Origin: Baffinella frigidus
Taxonomy: Eukaryota; Cryptophyceae; Cryptomonadales; Baffinellaceae
DNA length: 13,366 nt
NCBI GenBank assembly: GCA_026770585.1
Contig: MU648412.1
Span: 1-13,366, forward strand
Reading direction: 5' to 3'
Position numbers and translations under genes: made by a program. Shown piece after piece: positions 5,898 through 12,140 of this stretch (positions within the stretch are counted from its first letter, which is position 1; each line of letters starts with the position of its first letter). A model generated the notes under the pieces. It did not search any database, was not told the origin of the DNA, and worked only from the letters and a program-made list of their open reading frames with translations.

Positions 5898-7004
5898 TTA
5901 CACAAACAGAATATTTGAAGCGACTAACCATCCGAGAATCGACTTTGCAATGAGAGAGAGGAGCACGAAACGGTGCTCCGTGTTAAGCCCGATTCTTGCA
6001 ATCGCTTTGGTGTCATTGTTGATGATGAGTTGGTCTGTTTCGCAGTAGAACTGGTACAATTGCACAAGCCCGAATGCGTTGAAGAGGAAGAACTGTGTAA
6101 AAATAATGAGGTGTACAAATACTGGTGTGTCGGGGGTTGAATCCGGTAGACTGTCCAGACAGTCCCACATTCTCAATGTGGTGCGGAAATAAACCACGAA
6201 GAATATGGCAAGATATGGGACGAATATGGAGACCCACCCCAATGCATGAGTTGCCTTCTTCAGCTTATTCAAGTGATCAATACAATTTGGGAGTGTTGCT
6301 ATTTCGTCTACTTCGACATTTGCGCCCATTTTGATGGCGTTCTCGTTGATTTTGACGAGAGAACACCGCAGCACACGAATATAGTCTGCAAACAATCCCA
6401 GTATCATACAAGTGAAAGTACAAACAAACACGAGAATGTGTGTAAACATGTCATAAACCAAGAGTATGCACGCTATTGCCACCATCATAAAAGATGCAGA
6501 GATACTGTACTCTATGTACCGAAGCATATTCACACCATTCGTAGTGACTCGGTTCATGTAGCGTGTCTTGTCCAGTCCCTGTGCGCATTGAAAAATGGCG
6601 GATAGTGCAAAGAATGTAACAACAAGGCCAGCGTAATATATTTTCGTATCAATGACGTACTCAGCCTCTAGTTCGAAACGCGGGCGTGTTCCAGGGACAA
6701 CCTCCTTAAAACACATGGCTGGTAGGTATGGTCTGAGTGTATCGGGGGGGCTTGTCTTGATGTTTGTAGCCATCGCACCGATTATGACAGCACTAATCGC
6801 GTGTACAAAAGCTGTAGCAAAGTTCATCAAGTATATGAACTCAAATGTGGGCTTTATACCCACAAATTGTGACAATGCATCCGGGATTGGCTCATCATCA
6901 TCTTCAGTGGGTTGTGGTGGCTGTGGTTGTGTTTGCATCAATGGCTGTGTTTGTTGTTGTTGTTGCTGCTGCTGCTGTCCTTGTTGCCAGCCATTGAAAT
7001 TCAT
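5898..7004 (-). CDS. Heliorhodopsin with glutamine-rich N-terminal extension
   Basis: The 368-residue protein has seven hydrophobic segments at about 57-80, 121-141, 160-184, 186-208, 250-275, 293-318 and 344-366. Heliorhodopsin hallmarks are clear: NFATAFVHAISAV in helix 1 with H68, LRYIEYSISASFMM in helix 3 with the counterion glutamate E165, and SLIAKSILGWL in helix 7. K354 there would carry retinal, four residues after S350, as in the S237/K241 pair of the founding member 48C12. Type 1 rhodopsins lack the EYS-type helix 3 motif. The N-terminus adds about 45 residues with nine consecutive glutamines (10-18) and further Q/P repeats, then an acidic EDDDE. Family members have an intracellular N-terminus, so the tail would face the cytosol. 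A virus-encoded relative from Emiliania huxleyi virus 202 conducts protons; whether this one does is unknown. A TATTTAA-type box lies 40 bases upstream. Confidence 0.92.
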   Translation of the reverse strand: MNFNGWQQGQQQQQQQQQTQPLMQTQPQPPQPTEDDDEPIPDALSQFVGIKPTFEFIYLMNFATAFVHAISAVIIGAMATNIKTSPPDTLRPYLPAMCFKEVVPGTRPRFELEAEYVIDTKIYYAGLVVTFFALSAIFQCAQGLDKTRYMNRVTTNGVNMLRYIEYSISASFMMVAIACILLVYDMFTHILVFVCTFTCMILGLFADYIRVLRCSLVKINENAIKMGANVEVDEIATLPNCIDHLNKLKKATHALGWVSIFVPYLAIFFVVYFRTTLRMWDCLDSLPDSTPDTPVFVHLIIFTQFFLFNAFGLVQLYQFYCETDQLIINNDTKAIARIGLNTEHRFVLLSLIAKSILGWLVASNILFV

Positions 7005-7043
7005 GGCTATGTGGGTGTTTTGGAATGTGTGTCCATAGATCGG

Positions 7044-7053
7044 TTTAAATATA
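7044..7053 (-). promoter_or_regulatory. TATATTTAAA box of the heliorhodopsin gene
   Basis: On the minus strand TATATTTAAA ends 40 bases before the ATG at 7004. The TATTTAA core is shared with the promoters of the 7215 gene and the 11119 gene. Confidence 0.55.
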
Positions 7054-7185
7054 CAATATGTATCTATGTGAAAGTAGTGTGTATGGCATTAACATGTGTC
7101 AAAACATGTATATAGACACAGTGTCGGTGTATAATAATGGCTAATGACACTACGTGCGTCTCGAGACAGTGTATCTATTGTTAAA

Positions 7186-7191
7186 TTTATT
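7186..7191 (-). terminator. Poly(A) signal AATAAA (minus strand) of the repeat-rich gene
   Basis: TTTATT on the plus strand reads AATAAA on the minus strand, 24 bases beyond the stop of the gene ending at 7215. The rest of 7054-7214 shows no gene. Confidence 0.5.
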
Positions 7192-7214
7192 GGTCTACTC
7201 CAAGGCTTCTGGGT

Positions 7215-8462
7215 CTAGAAAGCATCATGGCGCTCATACCGCGCACGGTCTGTGTACGGGGATGCAGTAGCGGCGAGACGACGGTCGGAGAACGGAGATG
7301 CAGTGTTGGGAACAGTGGTGTTATACGGGGAGTTGATCTTCGGGGTAACATTATAGTCCTTCATAACAGAACGCACCGCTTCTCCAACAATCCGGGTCTG
7401 CTCGTGGAGCGGCTTTGCATGGAACCCGGATGCGGTTGGGATGGTCGGAACGACAGAAGCCGGCACCATAGACTGCACAACAACCGGCTGTGGTGTAGGC
7501 ATCGAGTTAAGACCACGGCGCACACGCTCATCGATAAGGTCCTTCATGGCACGTGAGTTGGTCACTGAAGGAGTTGAAACCGACACAGCCGCGGCAGTCG
7601 AAGCACGGACGCGCTCATCGATCAGATCTGTCATAGCACGTGAGTTGGTCATAGAAGCAGCGTTGGCCGCGGCAGTCGACGCACGCACACTCTGGTCGAT
7701 CATGTCCTTCAGCGCCCGCGAGTTGGTCATAGAAGCAGCGTTGGCCGCGGCAGTCGACGCACGCACGCTCTGGTCGATCATGTCCTTCATAGCCCGCGAG
7801 TTGGTCGAATTCACCCGGTTCTGGGCCGAAGCCCGCGCGGACATGCGCTCCGATCGCATCCGGTCGGCGGCCATCGAGCTTGAAACGGAGTTACGATAGC
7901 GCGCCTGGTCGAAATCTAGCTGGCGGGGGGTTGCAGCCGTGTGTGGGTTGTATGAGACGGGTGAGGCGGTATGAGGATAAGACTCTGAAAACCTACCGTG
8001 ATCAAACGACGAGCCCGTCATGCCGTGGTCAAACGACGAGCCCGTCATGCCGTTCATGGGTGTTGCAGCGGTTGCGGGGATGTAGCGGCCATCGGCACCG
8101 ATAAGTCCGAGCGAGGGCGCAGCCGCGGTCGCATTCAGAGTGTTCTGGTACTGCTGCTGCATCTGTGCAACGTGCTGCTGTGTCAGCAGCCCTGCCTTGA
8201 AATCGACAACTGAAACGTTCTGCATCGTGTTAGGCATAGACGCAAACGACTGCTGGTGCTGCATCGGCTGCTGCGTTGTAGGATACTGCGGCGGCATCTG
8301 CTGGAGCTGCATGTTTCCATACATGTTCTGCATGGACTGGATCGCGGAATTGGTAGCCGGACCCGGCATAGAATACGGTTGCATACCGTAGGGGTTCATA
8401 GCGACGGCATCCATCGTGGGAGCGGGAGTGTCTGTTTTCATTGGCGCAGGAGCACGGGACAT
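7215..8462 (-). CDS. Low-complexity repeat protein, unknown (possible structural protein)
   Basis: With the start at ATG 8462 the protein has 415 residues. The frame reaches an upstream ATG at 8534, but a TATTTAAG box lies between the two ATGs, so the inner start (MSRAPAPMKTD) is preferred. Residues about 1-135 are rich in M, Q, P and N (many QQ and MQ pairs). Residues 139-156 are two exact copies of MTGSSFDHG. Residues 220-317 are four repeats of the form TNSRAMKDMIDQSVRAS followed by an alanine linker, about 26 residues each. The C-terminus repeats TASPFSDRR / TASPYTDRA. There is no membrane segment, signal peptide or known domain. The repeat helices look amphipathic and could oligomerise. 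The codons are more GC-rich than those of the heliorhodopsin next to it, and strong expression is plausible. A virion or scaffold role is inference. Confidence 0.8.
   Translation of the reverse strand: MSRAPAPMKTDTPAPTMDAVAMNPYGMQPYSMPGPATNSAIQSMQNMYGNMQLQQMPPQYPTTQQPMQHQQSFASMPNTMQNVSVVDFKAGLLTQQHVAQMQQQYQNTLNATAAAPSLGLIGADGRYIPATAATPMNGMTGSSFDHGMTGSSFDHGRFSESYPHTASPVSYNPHTAATPRQLDFDQARYRNSVSSSMAADRMRSERMSARASAQNRVNSTNSRAMKDMIDQSVRASTAAANAASMTNSRALKDMIDQSVRASTAAANAASMTNSRAMTDLIDERVRASTAAAVSVSTPSVTNSRAMKDLIDERVRRGLNSMPTPQPVVVQSMVPASVVPTIPTASGFHAKPLHEQTRIVGEAVRSVMKDYNVTPKINSPYNTTVPNTASPFSDRRLAATASPYTDRARYERHDAF
7512..7805 (-). repeat. Four tandem in-frame repeats in the repeat-rich gene
   Basis: Units read 7805-7728, 7727-7650, 7649-7563 and a partial 7562-7512. 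The first two (78 bases each) are nearly identical at base level, indicating a recent duplication. The third and fourth are diverged, with DERV replacing DQSV. All units keep the reading frame. Confidence 0.85.
7995..8048 (-). repeat. Two 27-base in-frame direct repeats
   Basis: Two adjacent copies encode MTGSSFDHG twice. They differ at the base level by about one position (CCGTGATCAAACG versus CCGTGGTCAAACG on the plus strand), a recent duplication. Confidence 0.85.
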
Positions 8463-8511
8463 TGTGGGGAGGTTGACCTTATGCTCGCAATACCCATGGG
8501 GGTGTACTGTT

Positions 8512-8520
8512 CTTAAATAT
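8512..8520 (-). promoter_or_regulatory. ATATTTAAG box of the repeat-rich gene
   Basis: On the minus strand ACATATTTAAGAAC lies about 50 bases before ATG 8462. Its place inside the upstream extension of the frame is the main reason for choosing the inner start. Confidence 0.55.
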
Positions 8521-8677
8521 GTAGGCCTCAGCAACCCACACGCGACCCGTTCACAATAAGAAAAATTACTACTATTGCGATAGCAACATTCAGTGCGATA
8601 CTTGTCTGGTATATAGGCAATGCGACACTGCCTGCTGTGTGATGCTGGCGGGTGTCTGGCATGTTGTGTTTCGGTTG

Positions 8678-8716
8678 TTCTGTGGGACTCTTCTGTGAGA
8701 CTGTTCTGTGAGTCTG
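8678..8716 (+). repeat. Three 13-bp tandem repeats upstream of the HIRAN-like gene
   Basis: Units 8678-8690, 8691-8703 and 8704-8716 follow TTCTGTGAGACTG with one or two changes each, and a decayed fourth (TTCTACGGGAT) follows. They lie about 25 bases before the TATA block at 8741, in the 328-base divergent gap (8463-8790). The rest of that gap holds a TATATAGG at about 8611 and no gene I can support. Confidence 0.7.
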
Positions 8717-8740
8717 TTCTACGGGATTATGGAGATTGTC

Positions 8741-8759
8741 TATATGTATATATATATAG
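8741..8759 (+). promoter_or_regulatory. TATA tract of the HIRAN-like gene
   Basis: A run of alternating T and A (TATATGTATATATATATAG) ends about 31 bases before ATG 8791. Confidence 0.6.
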
Positions 8760-8790
8760 CATGTAGCTCCATCGCTCTTGATCGAGTCTT

Positions 8791-9744
8791 ATGCGCGAGC
8801 CTGGGGTGAAAAGGCCCAAATTGGTCCAATGGGAAGACTCAAGGTCTCGTTTTATAGCCACTGTAAGCACGATACAGGACAACCCTCCACTGCTGCGGCT
8901 GGAATTACATGCGCCTACCAGACAACACGACCCAGACGAATGTGCTCTGACGACTGTACGTGATGATCTCTTCTTGCAACTGCAGGAGGTCTTGTTGTTG
9001 AAACCATACCAACCATGGAACGCGATGCTTACAGCAGACGCTGTGTCGTATGAGGTGACTGTGCGTGTAGACAACTTCTGGTCTGCCCATGAGTCAGGTG
9101 GGAATAGTGGGAAACCCATCACACGTGGTGTTGTGTATGTGACGGGGGAGACGGGTTCAATGCAGCGTCTGTCTGGTGTGAACAACAAGTTGAAGATGGG
9201 TAATGGCAGGTGTGTCAGTGGTGTGCGTGGTCTTACTCATGTTCTTCAACCTGCAATCAAGATACGACGCATGCGTACAAACGAACATTCTACTGTATTC
9301 TGTTCGATGTGGGTGTGTGTAGACTACTCCACAAAACACAAGTTCTATTGCAATGAAACCCCGAAATGTTTCACAGAAAGTGGATATGGTGCAGCCGTCA
9401 TAGCCCCGAGATGCTTGACTCCAAACAATCTGTACCTAGAGCGACAGCGTGACAACGTCAACGACACAAACGCTATTGCGGTAGTCCGTAATGTTGATGG
9501 CACTCGTACGGTGGTTGGATTTGTTCCTTGCGAGCTTGCGGGTTGCCTTGCATCCGCGATGGAATCCAATATGATCAAGGTTGTCGGCACGGGTGTCTAC
9601 TCTGCGACCATCGTGAAAGGGGCTCCGCGACATCGTGTCTGGTTTCGCGTGGACCGTCGTGTGGATACCCTTAGCACCAGTACAAATGTAACACAAACCG
9701 AAAAGCTTCTTGCAATTCCTTGGTGGGTTCCTGATGATCTATGA
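8791..9744 (+). CDS. HIRAN-like domain protein
   Basis: The 317-residue protein starts at ATG 8791. Residues about 190-285 resemble a HIRAN domain: NLYLERQRDNVNDTNAIAVV, a short hairpin, then VVGFVPCELAGCLASAM and a following strand with GTGVYSATI. The core pattern is L-x-R-x-x-DN-x-x-D-x-NAI-x-V...VG-x-(I/V)P-x-x-LA. HIRAN domains (HLTF, Rad5) bind 3' ends of single-stranded DNA and occur in DNA-repair proteins, so DNA binding is suggested. No helicase or nuclease motif is present. The N-terminal 180 residues, with several cysteines (CSMWVCVDYS, YCNETPKCF near the domain), are unfamiliar to me. The gene has its own TATA tract and 13-bp repeats upstream and is divergent from the repeat-rich gene. 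ATTAAA at 9762-9767 may end its transcript. Confidence 0.75.
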   Translation: MREPGVKRPKLVQWEDSRSRFIATVSTIQDNPPLLRLELHAPTRQHDPDECALTTVRDDLFLQLQEVLLLKPYQPWNAMLTADAVSYEVTVRVDNFWSAHESGGNSGKPITRGVVYVTGETGSMQRLSGVNNKLKMGNGRCVSGVRGLTHVLQPAIKIRRMRTNEHSTVFCSMWVCVDYSTKHKFYCNETPKCFTESGYGAAVIAPRCLTPNNLYLERQRDNVNDTNAIAVVRNVDGTRTVVGFVPCELAGCLASAMESNMIKVVGTGVYSATIVKGAPRHRVWFRVDRRVDTLSTSTNVTQTEKLLAIPWWVPDDL

Positions 9745-9761
9745 TACATTGACGATCCATG

Positions 9762-9767
9762 ATTAAA
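9762..9767 (+). terminator. Poly(A)-like ATTAAA after the HIRAN-like gene
   Basis: The variant hexamer lies 18 bases after the TGA stop, in the 47-base gap before the opposing gene. Confidence 0.35.
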
Positions 9768-9791
9768 AACCGTCTCCTCCGTTACGGTAAA

Positions 9792-10082
9792 TTAAGACTT
9801 ATTCGCGAATTGGTGTGGAAGGTCTATTCGGACATCCTGTAGCAATGGGCCCTCAATGTCTTCTGATGCAGCTGGTTCACTGCGATTCGTGCGACTGATA
9901 ATTTTGTTTTTAATCAAAACGCCACCAATGTATATACAAAGGAAACCCACCATGGCCACAAATATGACTCCAATCACTTCTAAAGCAGCCTGGGGAGAAT
10001 ACAAAAAATCAACGAATATGTTCCCTGTCAGCATTGTTGTGGGTGAAACTCGCGAGTATGTTGAAATACAAGACCTACACAT
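9792..10082 (-). CDS. Small single-pass membrane protein
   Basis: The 96-residue protein has one hydrophobic helix at about 33-57 (ALEVIGVIFVAMVGFLCIYIGGVLI) followed by basic KNKIISRTNR, so the C-terminus probably faces the cytosol. The tail is acidic (EPAASEDIEGP). The N-terminal part has two cysteines (MCRSC). An inner ATG at 10034 would give 80 residues and keep the helix. A TATTTTATG sequence upstream on the minus strand could be its promoter. There is no homology I recognise; a virion membrane or membrane-remodelling protein is possible but unproven. It is divergent from the 10248 gene and converges on the HIRAN-like gene. Confidence 0.65.
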   Translation of the reverse strand: MCRSCISTYSRVSPTTMLTGNIFVDFLYSPQAALEVIGVIFVAMVGFLCIYIGGVLIKNKIISRTNRSEPAASEDIEGPLLQDVRIDLPHQFANKS

Positions 10083-10197
10083 ATTCGTCGCTCAATAGCC
10101 ATATCTATTCCACATAAAATAACATACTCTTACGTCCAAATCGTCGGTTTCTGGTTCGTCTGTTTACGCGTCACAGCTGACGTAACACAAAGCCGCA

Positions 10198-10205
10198 TAT
10201 ATTAA
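10198..10205 (+). promoter_or_regulatory. TATA-like box (TATATTAA) of the 10248 gene
   Basis: The box lies 42 bases before ATG 10248 in the 165-base divergent region. A TGACGTAA sequence about 20 bases upstream of it resembles a CRE/bZIP site but occurs only once. Confidence 0.45.
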
Positions 10206-10247
10206 TGCATGTACACCCGTGAGAGTCAGCACCAGTTAGATTGAGCT

Positions 10248-10673
10248 ATGGCTACACAAGATGTAGCATTGCCGCATATCCAACACAACGAAAAATCTAT
10301 AAATGTTGTCGTCGATCGAATTTGGAGGGGGGTTTGTTTAGTCTGGCGCAATGAAAAGAATATTAGAGATGGGCGATACGATGCGCGCCGCCTTGAATGT
10401 GAGGCCAACACAATAATGAACCGTGTTGATGAGTATCATGGCAGTGGACAACACCTGGAGCTTGCTGATTATCTAAACACTCAACGGACATGGCTCACAA
10501 ACTATCATCTCACCGAGTTGACCAATCAAGACATTGACAGAGCTGTATATGCTCTTCGTCGTGTAGAGCGAAATGAAGCATTTGCCATGGGACACCACCA
10601 CAGACTCGGGAATATGTCGCGGGTTCTGTCAGTGGACGAGGGTATAATTCGAATGATCCTAGACCAAGCGTGA
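10248..10673 (+). CDS. Hypothetical protein, 141 residues
   Basis: The start at ATG 10248 is well placed after a TATA-like box. The protein is hydrophilic and mostly helical in appearance, rich in R, E, H and N, with stretches such as DGRYDARRLECEANTIMNRV and DIDRAVYALRRVERNEAF. It has no signal peptide, membrane segment or domain I recognise. A hairpin follows the stop by five bases. It could be a small nucleic-acid or protein-binding factor, but nothing in the sequence decides this. Confidence 0.7.
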   Translation: MATQDVALPHIQHNEKSINVVVDRIWRGVCLVWRNEKNIRDGRYDARRLECEANTIMNRVDEYHGSGQHLELADYLNTQRTWLTNYHLTELTNQDIDRAVYALRRVERNEAFAMGHHHRLGNMSRVLSVDEGIIRMILDQA

Positions 10674-10678
10674 GCCCA

Positions 10679-10697
10679 CGATTTGCGAAGCAAATCG
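10679..10697 (+). terminator. Perfect 8-bp hairpin just after the 10248 gene
   Basis: CGATTTGC and GCAAATCG are separated by GAA, starting five bases after the TGA stop. No T run follows directly, so it is not a bacterial-type terminator. Mimiviruses and relatives use 3' hairpins to set transcript ends, which makes a similar role plausible. Only this gene in the window shows such a close hairpin. Confidence 0.5.
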
Positions 10698-11118
10698 CTT
10701 ACCCAAGCCCGTAAAATGTCTACAAATCGTCGGTTGTGTAAAAATTCGATCTTATACCCCAAGTGACTGTGTATCTATACCCATATGACATACACCCTTA
10801 TAAGAGATACTCCATGAGGCATGCGCCATGCCGTTTTTATACAAAGGCGCACAATACAGCCATTAGAACCTATTCAGTTATGCGTTATGATAGATGTTCA
10901 CCGCAAATGTTCAATGGGCACTTGAGTCAAAAGTATACAAAGACCGTATAAACACCCCGTATACGAGTGGTTCGAAATGACGATCACGCCGAAACGATAG
11001 TAGACATGTATTTAAGGGCTATGCTTCATGTACAACATCAAAGCATCTGTGGTCCTACCCACCAAGCAGTTACGAGGCTTTGTAATAACAGAACTTAAAC
11101 TACAACATACTTATCACC
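10698..11118. other. Gene-poor stretch before the 11119 gene
   Basis: This stretch has no convincing long gene. A 45-codon frame from ATG 10814 to about 10951 follows a TTATAAG at 10798-10804 but has no recognisable content. TATAC and TATAA words are frequent (for example near 10751, 10774, 10945 and 10960). The far end holds the promoter and leader of the 11119 gene. Confidence 0.4.
11009..11017 (+). promoter_or_regulatory. TATTTAAGG box of the 11119 gene
   Basis: The box has the same TATTTAA core as the heliorhodopsin and repeat-rich gene promoters but lies about 100 bases before ATG 11119. A 25-codon upstream frame (ATG 11021) could exist in the leader if transcription starts immediately after the box. 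Confidence 0.5.
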
Positions 11119-11757
11119 ATGAACACCACGACCACCGACCTCGGTGCATCCACCTCCACCACCACTGACACCTCTTCACACCAGTCTGCGTCGATCCCTC
11201 TTACGGCTCCCAGTGACGTTGATAGTATCATGCGTAAGATGGCCGACCAGCAGACCATGATCACAAACCTCAACATGCAGCTTGCTACTAAGTCCGAGGA
11301 CGTGCAGAAGCTCTCAGAGAAGCAGCGCAAGGAGATGCAGCACATCTACAATACGGTTATTGCTGGATGGGTCGACCAGCAAGAATCTGTCAATCCTCAA
11401 ACACGCGATGAGTTTAAGAACGGTATCATGCGCCTGGCCGATGAGGCAAAGGAGGACAATGGTATTTGGCAGGTGGTCATGTGCGCGTCGTCGGCTGCTC
11501 ATCGCGACCGTGAGAGTGCTATCAAGAAGGAGTCTGAGTTCCAGGCACTTACCAAGAACTACGAGGAGCTCAAGACGCGGGTCGATGGTGGTCGTTTTAC
11601 AAATGAAGACGCACGTGTCGGTTCGAAGCGCTCAGCACCAGAGGGTCCTATCCATGTGCAGGGTGGTGTGTCGAATATCTGGGACCAGTTTGGTGACTAC
11701 ATGAAAACGAGCTATAGCAATGACTCATTTGCACCGCCGATTGCACGTGCGAAGTAG
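11119..11757 (+). CDS. Coiled-coil protein with Thr/Ser-rich N-terminus
   Basis: The 212-residue protein starts at ATG 11119. Residues 1-30 are almost all T, S, A and D (MNTTTTDLGASTSTTTDTSS) and likely disordered. Residues about 33-80 and 128-156 have charged heptad-like patterns (MRKMADQQTMITNLNMQL, SAIKKESEFQALTKNYEELK), suggesting coiled coils. The C-terminal tail (SNIWDQFGDYMKTSYSND) ends in a basic ARAK. It has no enzymatic motif, signal peptide or membrane segment. Codons look biased to C/G at the third position compared with the 10248 gene, consistent with high expression. A structural or scaffold-type virion protein is an inference from composition and promoter class only. Confidence 0.8.
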   Translation: MNTTTTDLGASTSTTTDTSSHQSASIPLTAPSDVDSIMRKMADQQTMITNLNMQLATKSEDVQKLSEKQRKEMQHIYNTVIAGWVDQQESVNPQTRDEFKNGIMRLADEAKEDNGIWQVVMCASSAAHRDRESAIKKESEFQALTKNYEELKTRVDGGRFTNEDARVGSKRSAPEGPIHVQGGVSNIWDQFGDYMKTSYSNDSFAPPIARAK

Positions 11758-11821
11758 TATGATGTTACTGTCACTAAATAGATAGACTATACATTCTAGG
11801 GGTTGGTGTAAACAATTTATA

Positions 11822-12007
11822 ATGAATGTTCAAATCCAAGTTTTGTTTCCGATGTTACTCTTTTGTAGCATGCTTGCCATTGAACTTTGCAGCCATTCTG
11901 TACAGGGCTTTGGTAGAACGCATTTGCTAGAACGCGACACATATCATTTGGTAAAAAGTCTCTATAAATATCGTTTATTCATTGAGTATACTATTCACAA
12001 TGCATAA
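11822..12007 (+). CDS. Possible small secreted or membrane peptide
   Basis: The 61-codon frame opens at ATG 11822 directly after TTTATA. Its first 30 residues are hydrophobic (VLFPMLLFCSMLAIELC) and could be a signal peptide or anchor. The rest is short and basic with no motif. The frame is short enough to occur by chance, and its end overlaps A/T-rich sequence that looks regulatory (TCTATAAATATCG near 11970). It is offered as tentative. Confidence 0.3.
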   Translation: MNVQIQVLFPMLLFCSMLAIELCSHSVQGFGRTHLLERDTYHLVKSLYKYRLFIEYTIHNA

Positions 12008-12046
12008 GTATGTAGCACGATCTCAGACCAATATAAGGTGAGTGAG

Positions 12047-12079
12047 TGACACGTGTCATATACTAAGTTACACGTGTCA
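12047..12079. promoter_or_regulatory. Two CACGTG-core palindromes upstream of the zinc-finger gene
   Basis: TGACACGTGTCA at 12047-12058 and the one-mismatch copy TTACACGTGTCA at 12068-12079 follow a TATAAGG at 12032-12038. A (TTC)5 run, CTTCTTCTTC-like, lies just downstream at about 12085-12100. The gap to ATG 12141 is about 60 bases. This is the third locus in the window with this palindrome. Confidence 0.7.
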
Positions 12080-12140
12080 CTTATTCTTCTTCTTCTTCTT
12101 AATATTCAATAAAACTTAGTCGCTGCTCAACGAAGCACCC

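Noticed and set aside
7441-7899. Plus-strand repeated frame opposite the repeat-rich protein
   Set aside because: Its repeats simply mirror the duplicated DNA. The minus frame has a longer open frame, a TATTTAA box and a poly(A) signal.
8727-9188. Minus-strand frame of 153 codons over the HIRAN-like gene
   Set aside because: It overlaps the TATA tract and the coding start of a better-supported gene.
10698-11118. tRNA or other structured RNA gene in the gene-poor stretch
   Set aside because: I found no cloverleaf pattern or T-loop GTTCRA motif with matching arms. The GGCAT/ATGCC stem near 10818 is too short to mean much.
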